The position numbers and the translations under genes are program-made. Under the pieces are notes generated by a model, which had not been told where the DNA came from, ran no database searches, and worked only from the letters and a program-made list of their open reading frames with translations. 64,000 nt of DNA, taken from positions 248,001 to 312,000 of the forward strand of contig JAJAPY010000001.1 in assembly GCA_020523885.1 (NCBI GenBank), given 5' to 3'. Of the stretch, positions 56,439 to 64,000 are shown piece by piece. Each line of letters opens with the position of its first letter. Within the stretch, counting starts at the first letter, position 1. This stretch comes from Candidatus Liberimonas magnetica (GTDB lineage: Bacteria; Elusimicrobiota; Endomicrobiia; Endomicrobiales; JAFGIL01).

Positions 56439-57316
56439 TATTCCTATTTAAAATAATAATTATTATTTCAGCCGGCGTTGGGGCGGCAATTTTGACATCT
56501 ATTTTTATGAAGTTAATTTCTAATACTTCCGCTAAGAGGATTAAACCATCTGCCCCTAAAAAGACAATTAGCATTAGTAATGAATTAAAAAAAGCATTCG
56601 CCACATTAGCTGAAAATCAAAATTCGAAATCATCTAAGAAGATCAGGATAATTTTTGCGTTATTTATTTTTCTTTTGTTTCAAATGCTTTTGAACAAGGC
56701 CTTATTTTCTTTTGTGACCGCAGGCGGGGCTTATATTTTAATAGGGAGTTACTTCGCTAGAATAATTCAAAAAGAGAAGGATAAGTTTGAAAACCAGCTC
56801 ATAGATGCCCTTGGAATAATTACTAACTCTGTAAAATCAGGGCAATCCCTTTTGCAGGCACTTGAAAATATGATAAATGAATCAAAACCTCCTATTGCGC
56901 TTGAGTTCTCAAAGGCAATGCAAGAAATAAAGCTGGGTATTCCTATAGAAAAAGCTTTGCTTGAAATTACCAAAAGAGTAAAAAGTAAAGACTTTAAAAT
57001 AGCTATAACGTCAATTAATCTTGCCAAAGAAACTGGCGGGAACCTTGGTGAAATATTAACGCGCCTTTCTGACACAATGCGGGAAAGGCATAAGCTTCAA
57101 GGAAAAATCAATGCCTTAACAGCACAAGGAAAAGCCTCTGGCCTTATTATAGGCTGTATACCATTTTTATTGTTGATAATACTTTACTTCCTGGAACCAG
57201 GCATGTTCGGACTTATGTTTACAACTACTCTTGGAAATGCACTTTTAGTTATGGTTATTTTTATGGTATCTATAGGGTTTGTATTTATAAATAAAATAAT
57301 AAAAATAGACATATAA
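56435..57316 (+). CDS. tadB: Tad pilus inner-membrane protein TadB (T2SF domain)
   Basis: 293 residues. N-terminal membrane helix, two helices near 72-100, a cytoplasmic T2SF/GspF domain with S-V-K-S-G-Q-S-L-L-Q-A-L-E-N, L-G-I-P-I-E-K-A-L and E-T-G-G-N-L-G-E-I-L, then two C-terminal helices. Forms the inner-membrane platform with TadC for the CpaF ATPase. ATGA overlap with the fusion gene; tadC starts 3 bp downstream. Confidence 0.92.
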   Translation: MIFLFKIIIIISAGVGAAILTSIFMKLISNTSAKRIKPSAPKKTISISNELKKAFATLAENQNSKSSKKIRIIFALFIFLLFQMLLNKALFSFVTAGGAYILIGSYFARIIQKEKDKFENQLIDALGIITNSVKSGQSLLQALENMINESKPPIALEFSKAMQEIKLGIPIEKALLEITKRVKSKDFKIAITSINLAKETGGNLGEILTRLSDTMRERHKLQGKINALTAQGKASGLIIGCIPFLLLIILYFLEPGMFGLMFTTTLGNALLVMVIFMVSIGFVFINKIIKIDI

Positions 57317-57319
57317 AAA

Positions 57320-58213
57320 ATGTATACTTTAATTATATCATTATTACTAGGCGCCTCATTTTCAATTTTATCGTTTGCTTTGATTGATTATCTTTCTAAA
57401 TTTGCGTTTAACAAAAAAATGAAAGAGAGGCTTCATAATTTATCTGATTTTAATTTTAAGGGGCTAAGCGGGTTTATGTTCTACCTTGCGGATAGAATCG
57501 GTGAAAACTTAAAAAAATTTAGGATCCCGCTTCTCCAACAGATGTCAAAAGTTATTGAAGAAAGCCTTGAAATACTAGGTAAACCATACAGCACGATAAA
57601 GCCCCAAACATTTATAGGCATTCAAATTTTATCAGGGTTTGGTGTGTTTTTATTTTTACTGCTTGTGTTTGAAGTCTATGACATACTTTTACTTTTAATA
57701 TTTCTTATTATGGGATTTTATCTTCCTCTTATTACGGTAAAAGAAAAAGTGAAGGCTAAACATAAAGCGATTTTCAGACAACTGCCCGATACTTTGGACC
57801 TCCTTACATTAATGGTAGAAGCAGGGCTTGATTTTAATAATGCTTTAAATAAAATAATCGAATCTGAAAAAGGAGAACTAATATCCGAACTGCATTTGGT
57901 GCAGCAGGAAATAAAACTGGGTAAATCAAGAGATGAGGCATTTAAGGATATGGCAAAACGGCTGCAATATAAACCTCTTAGTTCAGTGGTAAGTTCACTA
58001 ACTAATGCTTTTACCCTGGGAGGGAGCCTTGCGCCGATTTTAAAAATCCTTGCCGATCAATTCAGGGTTGAAAGAACACAATTAGCAGAGAAAATGGCTG
58101 GAGAGGCCCCGCTAAAACTGATGTTCCCTCTTGTGCTGTTTATATTCCCTACAATATTTATAATTATATTTGGCCCTATAGTCCTTTCCTTTATCTCGTC
58201 CGGAGGGTTTTAG
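57320..58213 (+). CDS. tadC: Tad pilus inner-membrane protein TadC (T2SF domain)
   Basis: 297 residues. Same T2SF plan: helices near 5-25 and about 95-140, cytoplasmic domain with L-P-D-T-L-D-L-L-T-L-M-V-E-A-G-L-D-F, L-G-K-S-R-D-E-A-F and L-G-G-S-L-A-P-I-L, then E-K-M-A-G-E-A-P-L-K-L-M-F-P-L-V-L-F, characteristic of TadC. Pairs with TadB. It ends the recognisable Tad run. Confidence 0.93.
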   Translation: MYTLIISLLLGASFSILSFALIDYLSKFAFNKKMKERLHNLSDFNFKGLSGFMFYLADRIGENLKKFRIPLLQQMSKVIEESLEILGKPYSTIKPQTFIGIQILSGFGVFLFLLLVFEVYDILLLLIFLIMGFYLPLITVKEKVKAKHKAIFRQLPDTLDLLTLMVEAGLDFNNALNKIIESEKGELISELHLVQQEIKLGKSRDEAFKDMAKRLQYKPLSSVVSSLTNAFTLGGSLAPILKILADQFRVERTQLAEKMAGEAPLKLMFPLVLFIFPTIFIIIFGPIVLSFISSGGF

Positions 58214-58232
58214 TACTGCCCGCATTTATTAA

Positions 58233-58409
58233 ATGAAAGACATAATGAATAAATTATTTACTGCAACAAAAATACTCGAAAGCAGGTACAGTGTTGCAGA
58301 ATTTAATAGAATTAAAACTTCCGGAGGGCATATAAACAAACAAGGATATTATCAGGTAGGCAAAAATCTATTCGAACACATCCTGCAACATAACCTTATA
58401 AAAAACTAG
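58233..58409 (+). CDS. Small hypothetical protein downstream of tadC
   Basis: 58 residues, too short for easy recognition. It starts M-K-D-I-M-N-K-L-F-T-A and ends L-Q-H-N-L-I-K-N; mixed charged and hydrophobic, with no signal or membrane helix. Same strand as tadC, 19 bp after it, and convergent with the PAS gene. No clear ribosome site, so it may be non-coding. I do not recognise it. Confidence 0.4.
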   Translation: MKDIMNKLFTATKILESRYSVAEFNRIKTSGGHINKQGYYQVGKNLFEHILQHNLIKN

Positions 58410-58429
58410 TGGGAAAGAATTTCAGATGG

Positions 58430-59482
58430 TCAATCAGCTGTAATAATAGTGCCCAATATTTCTTTGCTGCTGTTTCCTACAGTAATCAGCTTTAGGGGTT
58501 TATTATCTACGCTGTCTTCGACCGTTACGTTGAGGTTTTCTGTGGATTTTTTCAATACATCGATAAATTGCGGCTTGTCCAGTACATCTAATATATGTTT
58601 ACCTATGCAATCTTCCTGCTTTATGGATAATATGGCGCTTATCTCTTTGTTTAGATAGATGACCTTATTATCAGAATTTGTAACTATAATGCCGTTTTTT
58701 AAATTTTCCGACACTGCCCGGATAAGTAACATATCATTTTCTTTAAGCTGGCTTATTTTTGCTAAAACTGTTTTTTCCTGTGTTTTATATTTATCGATTA
58801 ATTCATTGATCAGTAAGGAAATCTCCGATACTTCATTATTATTATCGATTTCTATTCTATCCATGGTTCCTGCATTTACGGACGTCAGCAACTCTCCCAA
58901 ATTTTTAAGTTGCAGCCTAAACTGAACAATTAAAAATAATGTAAAAAAAAGCATTGCCAGAACAAATATAGTCAGGGAAACATAAAGCGCATTTTTCTTT
59001 ATCAGGTCATACCTGGTATCTGTCTTGTAGGTTGAAATGCCTATAATCAGGGTTTTAGAGGAAATAAGAGGTGTTGCATATAAGTATCCTTCGCTGGATT
59101 TGTATAAAGAAATCTTTCTATTCAACAATATTTTTTTAGTAATAGCGTCCTTATAAACCTTGCCCCATTCACCTGTCCTGTCATGGCTTACTACCGTTCC
59201 GGTGCTGTCTAAAACGTAGACTGTGCTGATATCGCTTACCTTCATCATCTTTTCGATTTGGGACAAGAGGGAAATGTCGTCCTGGTTCCTTAAAGCTTTG
59301 GTTATTACTGGTTCAGAAAGGTTGGAAATCGCATTAACCTTTTCAAAAACATTATCTTTTAGAGCCTGTTCTTTTAAAGGCAGTAAATAAAAGCCAAATA
59401 TATAAGCAAGTATAATAATAATGATAACCGCAAAGAAAAGAATAGTTTTATAAAAAATACTTCCGCTTGTGAGGTATTTCAT
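58430..59482 (-). CDS. Membrane PAS sensor protein without an output domain
   Basis: 350 residues, minus strand. Transmembrane helix 1 (about 11-32), an extracytoplasmic PAS/CACHE-like sensor (I-S-T-V-Y-V-L-D-S-T-G-T-V-V-S-H-D), helix 2 (about 166-190), a HAMP-like linker, and a C-terminal PAS domain (G-I-I-V-T-N-S-D-N-K-V-I-Y-L-N-K-E). It stops there, with no kinase, cyclase or methyl-accepting region. It may signal by contact, or be a truncated kinase. AAAGGA precedes the ATG. Convergent with the Tad cluster; a link to it is possible but unproven. Confidence 0.82.
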   Translation of the reverse strand: MKYLTSGSIFYKTILFFAVIIIIILAYIFGFYLLPLKEQALKDNVFEKVNAISNLSEPVITKALRNQDDISLLSQIEKMMKVSDISTVYVLDSTGTVVSHDRTGEWGKVYKDAITKKILLNRKISLYKSSEGYLYATPLISSKTLIIGISTYKTDTRYDLIKKNALYVSLTIFVLAMLFFTLFLIVQFRLQLKNLGELLTSVNAGTMDRIEIDNNNEVSEISLLINELIDKYKTQEKTVLAKISQLKENDMLLIRAVSENLKNGIIVTNSDNKVIYLNKEISAILSIKQEDCIGKHILDVLDKPQFIDVLKKSTENLNVTVEDSVDNKPLKLITVGNSSKEILGTIITAD

Positions 59483-59564
59483 TTTATTTCCTTTTAGGGA
59501 CAGTTAAAAACTGCAAAATCCCTGATAGTACCAGGCTGGCTAATTATAGAATAAATTACAGCAT

Positions 59565-59593
59565 TTTTCAATTCATTTCATTTTTTATATAAT
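59565..59593 (+). promoter_or_regulatory. Promoter of the DUF192 gene, apparently leaderless
   Basis: TATAAT (59588-59593) with a weak -35 TTTTCA (59565-59570) at 17 bp. The ATG at 59600 is six bases after the -10, so transcription probably starts at the start codon; no ribosome site precedes it. Confidence 0.55.
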
Positions 59594-59599
59594 ATTTAA

Positions 59600-59947
59600 A
59601 TGGATAACCGCTTCAAAACTCTTTTTATAAATGGGCGCAAAACAGAGTATAACATAAAAGTTGCCGGATCTTTCTTTGAAAAGCTGGTTGGTTGGATGTT
59701 CATAAAGGTACCCTCAAGCGAGGGCTTGTTACTGTCACACTGCAACAGCATACACACTTTCTTTATGAGGTTTCAGATCGATATCATCTTTCGTGACAAA
59801 GAGGGCAGGGTTGTCAGGATAATAGAAGGTCTTAAACCTTATAGAGTTGTCCTGCCGGTCAAAAATGCATGCCAAGTGCTTGAATTGTCCTCAAATACCG
59901 TAAAAGCCGTGGGACTAAAGATGGGAGATATAGTGGAAATAGCCTGA
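59600..59947 (+). CDS. DUF192 family protein
   Basis: 115 residues. A single DUF192 domain: V-A-G-S-F-F-E-K-L-V-G-W-M, E-G-L-L-L-S-H-C-N-S-I-H-T-F-F-M-R-F-Q-I-D-I-I-F and V-L-E-L-S-S-N-T-V. Small beta-rich proteins of unknown function, often periplasmic, but here there is no signal peptide. The start at 59600 appears leaderless. Stands alone; trpB2 has its own promoter 24 bp downstream. Confidence 0.9.
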   Translation: MDNRFKTLFINGRKTEYNIKVAGSFFEKLVGWMFIKVPSSEGLLLSHCNSIHTFFMRFQIDIIFRDKEGRVVRIIEGLKPYRVVLPVKNACQVLELSSNTVKAVGLKMGDIVEIA

Positions 59948-59970
59948 TGCAATGAAATTTTATAGCAGGA

Positions 59971-59999
59971 TTGACAAATTTTTGTTAAAGATTTATAAT
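59971..59999 (+). promoter_or_regulatory. Consensus promoter of the trpB2-lpd-gcvT run
   Basis: TTGACA (59971-59976), 17 bp, TATAAT (59994-59999), a perfect match; transcription should begin near 60006. Confidence 0.85.
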
Positions 60000-60044
60000 T
60001 GACATATTATTTTGGTTGAAAATAAAAAATAGGAGGAAAAACTC

Positions 60045-61409
60045 ATGGACGAAACAAAGATTTTGCTGTCTGAAAAAGAAATACCGGATAAATGGTACAA
60101 TATTCAGGCGGACCTTCCAAAACCTTTACCTCCGGTTATACATCCTGGCACAAAAAAACCGATCGGGCCTCAGGACCTGGCGCCTTTATTCCCTATGGAG
60201 CTTATAAAGCAGGAAGTAAGCACAGAAAGATGGATAGAGATACCAGAAGAACTTAGGGATATAATGAAGCTCTGGAGGCCGTCGCCTCTGATGCGGGCTA
60301 GGAACCTTGAAAAATTCCTTGATACACCGGCCAAGATTTATTACAAAAATGAATCGGTAAGCCCTCCCGGGAGTCATAAAACCAATACGGCAATCGCACA
60401 AGTTTACTATAACAAACAGGAGAAAGTGAAAAGAATAGCTACTGAAACAGGCGCCGGGCAATGGGGTTCTGCCCTTTCTTTTGCCTGCAATATATTCGGG
60501 CTAAAATGCACGGTCTATATGGTGAAAGTGTCTTATGAACAGAAACCGTACAGGCGTATCATGATGCATGTTTGGGGTTCTGAGGTATTTGCCAGCCCTA
60601 CAAATAAAACTGATTCGGGCAGGAAAATACTTGCTGAAAACCCGAATTCTTTAGGGTCGCTGGGAATAGCTATATCTGAAGCAGTTGAAGACGCAGCCAA
60701 ACATGATGACACAAAATATTCTTTAGGAAGCGTGCTTAACCATGTCTTAATGCACCAGACAGTTATAGGTATAGAAGCGAAAAAACAGCTTGAGAAAGCA
60801 GATGCATATCCCGATATAGTCATAGCATGTGTCGGCGGCGGCTCAAACTTCGGAGGGGTTTCTTTCCCGTTCTTAATGGATAAACTGCAGGGCAAAAAGA
60901 AAGATTTAAGGGTCATTGCTGTTGAACCAGAGGCTTGCCCTACTTTGACAAAAGGCCCGTATGCATTTGATTACGGAGATACCGCGTGCATGGCCCCGAT
61001 CGTTAAGATGTTCACTCTCGGTCATACTTTTGTCCCGGAAGGCATACATGCAGGCGGTTTGCGCTACCATGGAATGTCGCCGATAGTTTCTTTGCTGAAA
61101 AATGAAAATATAATCGAAGCCGTTGCAGTTCATCAGAACCCTACTTTTGAAGCTGCTATTACTTTTGCAAAAACAGAAGGGATAATACCTGCCCCGGAAA
61201 CTTCTCATGCAATCAAAATAGCTATCGATGAAGCTCTTAAATGCAAGAAAACAGGGGAAAAGAAAACCATCCTTTTTAATTTTTCAGGCCACGGGCACTT
61301 TGACCTTACAGCTTATGAAAAGTACCTGAACAAAGAATTGACCGATTATGAGCATCCTGAACATAAGATCAAGGAAGCTCTTACTCATTTACCGAAAGTC
61401 GAAGTGTAG
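60045..61409 (+). CDS. trpB: Tryptophan synthase beta chain 2 (TrpB2)
   Basis: 454 residues, the longer TrpB2 type. PLP enzyme joining indole and serine (or O-phosphoserine) to tryptophan. The PLP Lys lies in [18 protein letters not shown] and G-G-G-S-N-F-G-G bind the cofactor. The TrpB2-specific N-terminal extension includes P-P-V-I-H-P-G-T and R-P-S-P-L. AGGAGG precedes the ATG. No trpA or other trp gene is nearby; it heads a unit with lpd and gcvT, linking it to serine/glycine metabolism by position. lpd starts 2 bp after the stop. Confidence 0.95.
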   Translation: MDETKILLSEKEIPDKWYNIQADLPKPLPPVIHPGTKKPIGPQDLAPLFPMELIKQEVSTERWIEIPEELRDIMKLWRPSPLMRARNLEKFLDTPAKIYYKNESVSPPGSHKTNTAIAQVYYNKQEKVKRIATETGAGQWGSALSFACNIFGLKCTVYMVKVSYEQKPYRRIMMHVWGSEVFASPTNKTDSGRKILAENPNSLGSLGIAISEAVEDAAKHDDTKYSLGSVLNHVLMHQTVIGIEAKKQLEKADAYPDIVIACVGGGSNFGGVSFPFLMDKLQGKKKDLRVIAVEPEACPTLTKGPYAFDYGDTACMAPIVKMFTLGHTFVPEGIHAGGLRYHGMSPIVSLLKNENIIEAVAVHQNPTFEAAITFAKTEGIIPAPETSHAIKIAIDEALKCKKTGEKKTILFNFSGHGHFDLTAYEKYLNKELTDYEHPEHKIKEALTHLPKVEV

Positions 61410-61411
61410 TT

Positions 61412-62761
61412 ATGACTATAGAAAAAGAATATGATCTAATAGTTATCGGCGGTGGGCCCGCGGGTTACAGTGCCGCCATAAGAGCATCACAGCTGGGGTT
61501 GTCAAAAGTTCTTTTAATCGAAGAAGAAAAACTCGGCGGTACCTGCCTTAACAGAGGGTGCGTGCCCACAAAATTTATTTGGGAAGCGCTGAACCTGGCA
61601 AAAAGGATCAAGAACTCAAACTCCTTTGGAATAATCTCAAATATGGAGAAAATTGATCTTTTAAAAGTTATTGAAAAGAAAAACAGAACCGTTGAATTGT
61701 TATCAAAAGGCATAGAAAAACTGCTGGAAAGCTATTCAATTGGAATAGTAGAGGGAAAAGCCAATTTTGCAGGTCCAAAAGAAATCGAAATAGAGATCAG
61801 TTCACAAGGCAAGATCAAGACAAAGGCAAATAGGATTATAATTGCTACAGGTTCTTTGCCAAAGACTATCCCTACCCTTGCAATAGACCACAAAAAAGTT
61901 TTGGATTCAACCGATATACTAAATCTCAAAGAAACGCCAAAATCTATGCTTGTCGTAGGCGGCGGAGCGATCGGGATAGAGCTGGCTACGATCCTTTCGG
62001 GGTTTGGCTGTGAAGTAGAACTGGTTGAAAAAGAAAAACAGCTTCTTCCAGGTGAAGACATGGAACTGGTGGAAGAAGTTAAAAAGATCCTTCAAAGGAA
62101 CGGGATAAAAGTAAATGTCGGAGTTGAATCTTTAAGTGAATACATAAACAAAGCCAAACAGGTACTTGTTGCTATAGGAAGAAAACCCAATATTGAACCG
62201 CTCAATTTGGATGCGGCAAAAATAAATTATAACAGCCGGGCGATAGAGATAAATACGCACTTTGAAACTTCACAAAAAGGTGTTTATGCCTGCGGAGATG
62301 TTGCAGGGTTAGCTTTTTATGCCTATACGGCACAGGCTGAAGGCGTAATAGCTGTTGAAAATGCATTAGGAAAAGGGATTCAGTCTACTAACCCCATAGT
62401 TCCAAGAGTAGTATTTAGCAATCCCGTTGTAGCAAGCGTAGGCAATGTTGCTGCTTCAGATGCTGTAGCCATAGGCCGCTTTCCTATTTCTGCTAACTCC
62501 AAAGCATTTATCTTAGGAGAACGGCAGGGCTGGATAAAAATTACTGCACAAAAAGGTACTGGCTTAATATTGTCAGGGCATATTGTCGGCCCTGATGCCG
62601 AAAACCTGATAACCATAATTGCGTTTGCAATTAAAAATAAAATGACGGTAAATGATCTAGTAAGAGAAAGTTTTTTTCATCCTTCTGTAGCAGAAACGAT
62701 ACACGGCGCGTGCGAGGATTTACTGAACCAAAGTGTTGATTTGCCAAGGAAAAAACAATGA
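61412..62761 (+). CDS. lpd: Dihydrolipoamide dehydrogenase
   Basis: 449 residues. FAD site V-I-G-G-G-P-A-G-Y-S-A-A, redox pair in G-G-T-C-L-N-R-G-C-V-P-T-K, NAD site V-V-G-G-G-A-I-G-I-E, and the C-terminal H-P-S-V-A-E-T-I that supplies the active-site His-Glu. Reoxidises the lipoyl group of GcvH in glycine cleavage. Its last four bases overlap gcvT (ATGA), supporting this role rather than a pyruvate-dehydrogenase role. Confidence 0.95.
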   Translation: MTIEKEYDLIVIGGGPAGYSAAIRASQLGLSKVLLIEEEKLGGTCLNRGCVPTKFIWEALNLAKRIKNSNSFGIISNMEKIDLLKVIEKKNRTVELLSKGIEKLLESYSIGIVEGKANFAGPKEIEIEISSQGKIKTKANRIIIATGSLPKTIPTLAIDHKKVLDSTDILNLKETPKSMLVVGGGAIGIELATILSGFGCEVELVEKEKQLLPGEDMELVEEVKKILQRNGIKVNVGVESLSEYINKAKQVLVAIGRKPNIEPLNLDAAKINYNSRAIEINTHFETSQKGVYACGDVAGLAFYAYTAQAEGVIAVENALGKGIQSTNPIVPRVVFSNPVVASVGNVAASDAVAIGRFPISANSKAFILGERQGWIKITAQKGTGLILSGHIVGPDAENLITIIAFAIKNKMTVNDLVRESFFHPSVAETIHGACEDLLNQSVDLPRKKQ

Positions 62762-63852
62762 ATCAAACTATTATGCGTACACCATTATACGAACAACACA
62801 AAAAATCAAATGCCAGGTTTGTTGAATTCGGCGGCTGGGAGATGCCTGTTATGTATTCATCAATAATAGATGAGCATAATGCGGTCAGGAACAACTGCGG
62901 GTTGTTCGATGCTTCTCATATGGGCGAGTTTATAGTATCAGGAAAAATGGCTTCTGATTTCTTAAACAGAATGACCGTGGCAAATGTTCCGGATATAAAG
63001 CCTTATCAGGCTAAATATTCTCTTTTCTTGAATGAAAACGGCGGGATCATTGATGACCTTATAATTTATAGAAGAGAAAATGATTTTATGCTCATAGTAA
63101 ATGCCGGTAATATAGAAAAAGATTTTAACTGGCTAAAGAAAAATATATTTAAAAATGTGACTCTTGAAAATATCAGCGAGAACACAGCTCTTTTGGCGCT
63201 TCAGGGCCCGTTATCGGAAAAAATTTTGCAGCCTATGATAAATGAAGATTTAAAGGGGTTGAAGAGTTTTAATTTCATGATACCGGCATTTAAAAGCTAT
63301 AAACCTGATTTTGCAGTTATTTCAAGGACGGGCTATACAGGTGAGGATGGTTTTGAGATACTGGTCTCGAACTGTGAAGCACCTATGATTTGGCAGGAAC
63401 TTGTTTCAAATGGTGCCAAACCCTGCGGACTTGGGGCAAGAGATTCTCTGCGCCTTGAAGCTGCGATGAGCCTGCACGGCCATGAGATAAATGATGAAAC
63501 AACGCCTCTTGAAGCAACTCTCGGCTGGACTATATACTGGGAAAAAGAATTCATAGGGAAAAAAGCGCTTCTTAAACTGATAGAAAAAGGATTAATCAGG
63601 TTTTTAACTGCTTTTATTTTGGAAAATGGGATCGCGCGCGAAGGCGCTGATATAATGATGAATTCAACTAAGATAGGCAGGGTTACCAGCGGAAGTTTTT
63701 CGCCGACTTTGAAAAAAGGTATATGCCTTGGCTATGTAAATCAAAAACTTGAGCCGAATACGATCGTTGAGATTATAGTACATCACCAGCCCAAAAAGGC
63801 TGCGGTAGTTAAAAAGCCATTTTATAAAAGAAAAAACAGTGGACAGGTATAA
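62758..63852 (+). CDS. gcvT: Glycine cleavage system T protein (aminomethyltransferase)
   Basis: 364 residues, full length. R-T-P-L-Y-E-Q-H at the start, F-V-E-F-G-G-W-E-M-P-V-M-Y, L-F-D-A-S-H-M-G-E, R-T-G-Y-T-G-E-D-G-F-E-I and G-L-G-A-R-D-S-L-R-L-E-A are family motifs. Transfers the methylene group from aminomethyl-lipoyl GcvH to tetrahydrofolate, releasing ammonia. Overlaps lpd; gcvH begins 78 bp downstream past a small repeat. The P protein is not in the window. Confidence 0.96.
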   Translation: MNQTIMRTPLYEQHKKSNARFVEFGGWEMPVMYSSIIDEHNAVRNNCGLFDASHMGEFIVSGKMASDFLNRMTVANVPDIKPYQAKYSLFLNENGGIIDDLIIYRRENDFMLIVNAGNIEKDFNWLKKNIFKNVTLENISENTALLALQGPLSEKILQPMINEDLKGLKSFNFMIPAFKSYKPDFAVISRTGYTGEDGFEILVSNCEAPMIWQELVSNGAKPCGLGARDSLRLEAAMSLHGHEINDETTPLEATLGWTIYWEKEFIGKKALLKLIEKGLIRFLTAFILENGIAREGADIMMNSTKIGRVTSGSFSPTLKKGICLGYVNQKLEPNTIVEIIVHHQPKKAAVVKKPFYKRKNSGQV

Positions 63853-63910
63853 GGGCTAAGGGATAAGTAATGACTTTTTTACTTACACCTTATACCTTAC
63901 ACCTTACCCC
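63853..63910. repeat. Word-array hairpin between gcvT and gcvH
   Basis: The left arm AAGGGCTAAGGGATAAGTAA and right arm TTACTTACACC followed by CTTATACCTTACACCTTACC are roughly reverse complementary around a T-rich loop. Belongs to the same structural class as the other word-array repeats, with its own word. Confidence 0.6.
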
Positions 63911-63930
63911 TATAATTTAAGGAGATAAAG

Positions 63931-64000
63931 ATGAGCAATATACCAAAAGAGCTTCGTTATACGAAAACACATGAATGGGCGAAAAACGAGAACGGTAAAA
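63931..64000 (+). CDS. gcvH: Glycine cleavage system H protein, N-terminal part (3' partial)
   Basis: First 23 residues, cut by the window edge: M-S-N-I-P-K-E-L-R-Y-T-K-T-H-E-W-A. The Y-T-K-T-H-E-W-A motif is the GcvH start. AAGGAG (63919-63924) precedes the ATG. It carries the lipoyl arm between P, T and L proteins. The lipoylated Lys lies beyond the edge. Confidence 0.93.
   Translation, partial: MSNIPKELRYTKTHEWAKNENGK

Overview
The window looks like a chromosomal piece of an uncultivated diderm bacterium. A TonB-dependent BtuB-type receptor and a Tad/Flp pilus cluster imply an outer membrane. Promoters read as standard sigma-70 (TTGACA, 17 bp, TATAAT or TAAAAT), and the single tRNA has no encoded CCA. 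The left 26.5 kb is the 3' part of one enormous reading frame of a kind reported from Omnitrophota and related lineages, so that affiliation is my best guess. It rests on gene content only.

Layout. (1) 1-26472: C-terminal 8,823 residues of a giant multidomain protein: YD-like repeats, a hydrophobic block, a SecA-like DEAD motor, a C39-like cysteine peptidase domain, helical repeats, a second better-preserved SecA-like motor, another hydrophobic block, TPR-like repeats and a possible Tiki/ChaN-like domain. (2) 26.6-29.0 kb: housekeeping genes: response regulator, YtxG/YtxH-like pair, YajQ, tRNA-Phe, a two-CW protein. (3) 29.0-38.2 kb: a cobalamin salvage and uptake locus with two cobalamin riboswitches: cobO, cobU, cobT, cobS, a PgpA-family phosphatase, btuF, btuC, btuD, btuB. 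No corrin-ring genes are present, so this piece encodes uptake and nucleotide-loop assembly from salvaged corrinoid. (4) 38.3-40.8 kb: a monooxygenase-fold protein, an iron-type alcohol dehydrogenase and a frameshifted DUF72 gene. (5) 40.9-48.0 kb: an SOS and accessory island: XRE regulator, a candidate structured RNA, lexA with an evident operator, a BRO/DinD-like plus SIR2-like pair bracketed by related inverted sequences, a small DUF6504-like protein, a TcmP/radical-SAM pair and dinB. Several of these genes are visibly AT-rich. (6) 48.1-58.4 kb: FkbM-type methyltransferase, then a Tad pilus cluster (TadG-like, TadE-like, Flp pilin, TPR protein, CpaB, a B12-binding radical SAM enzyme, a CpaE-CpaF fusion, TadB, TadC). 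(7) 58.4-64.0 kb: a PAS sensor on the minus strand, DUF192, TrpB2, and a glycine-cleavage group lpd-gcvT-gcvH running off the right edge.

Genes that work together: BtuB/BtuF/BtuC/BtuD import corrinoids, CobO/U/T/S and probably the PgpA-like phosphatase finish cobalamin, and the riboswitches sense the product. The B12-binding radical SAM enzyme in the Tad cluster would be a consumer. LexA, DinB and perhaps the small DUF6504-like protein form an SOS group. Lpd, GcvT and GcvH belong to glycine cleavage.

A striking theme is the intergenic DNA. Many gaps hold hairpins whose two arms are arrays of a short, slightly varying word, with a different word in different gaps. Two such hairpins, of unrelated sequence, sit in the same variable arm of the two cobalamin riboswitches. 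Related arms also bracket the BRO/SIR2 pair.
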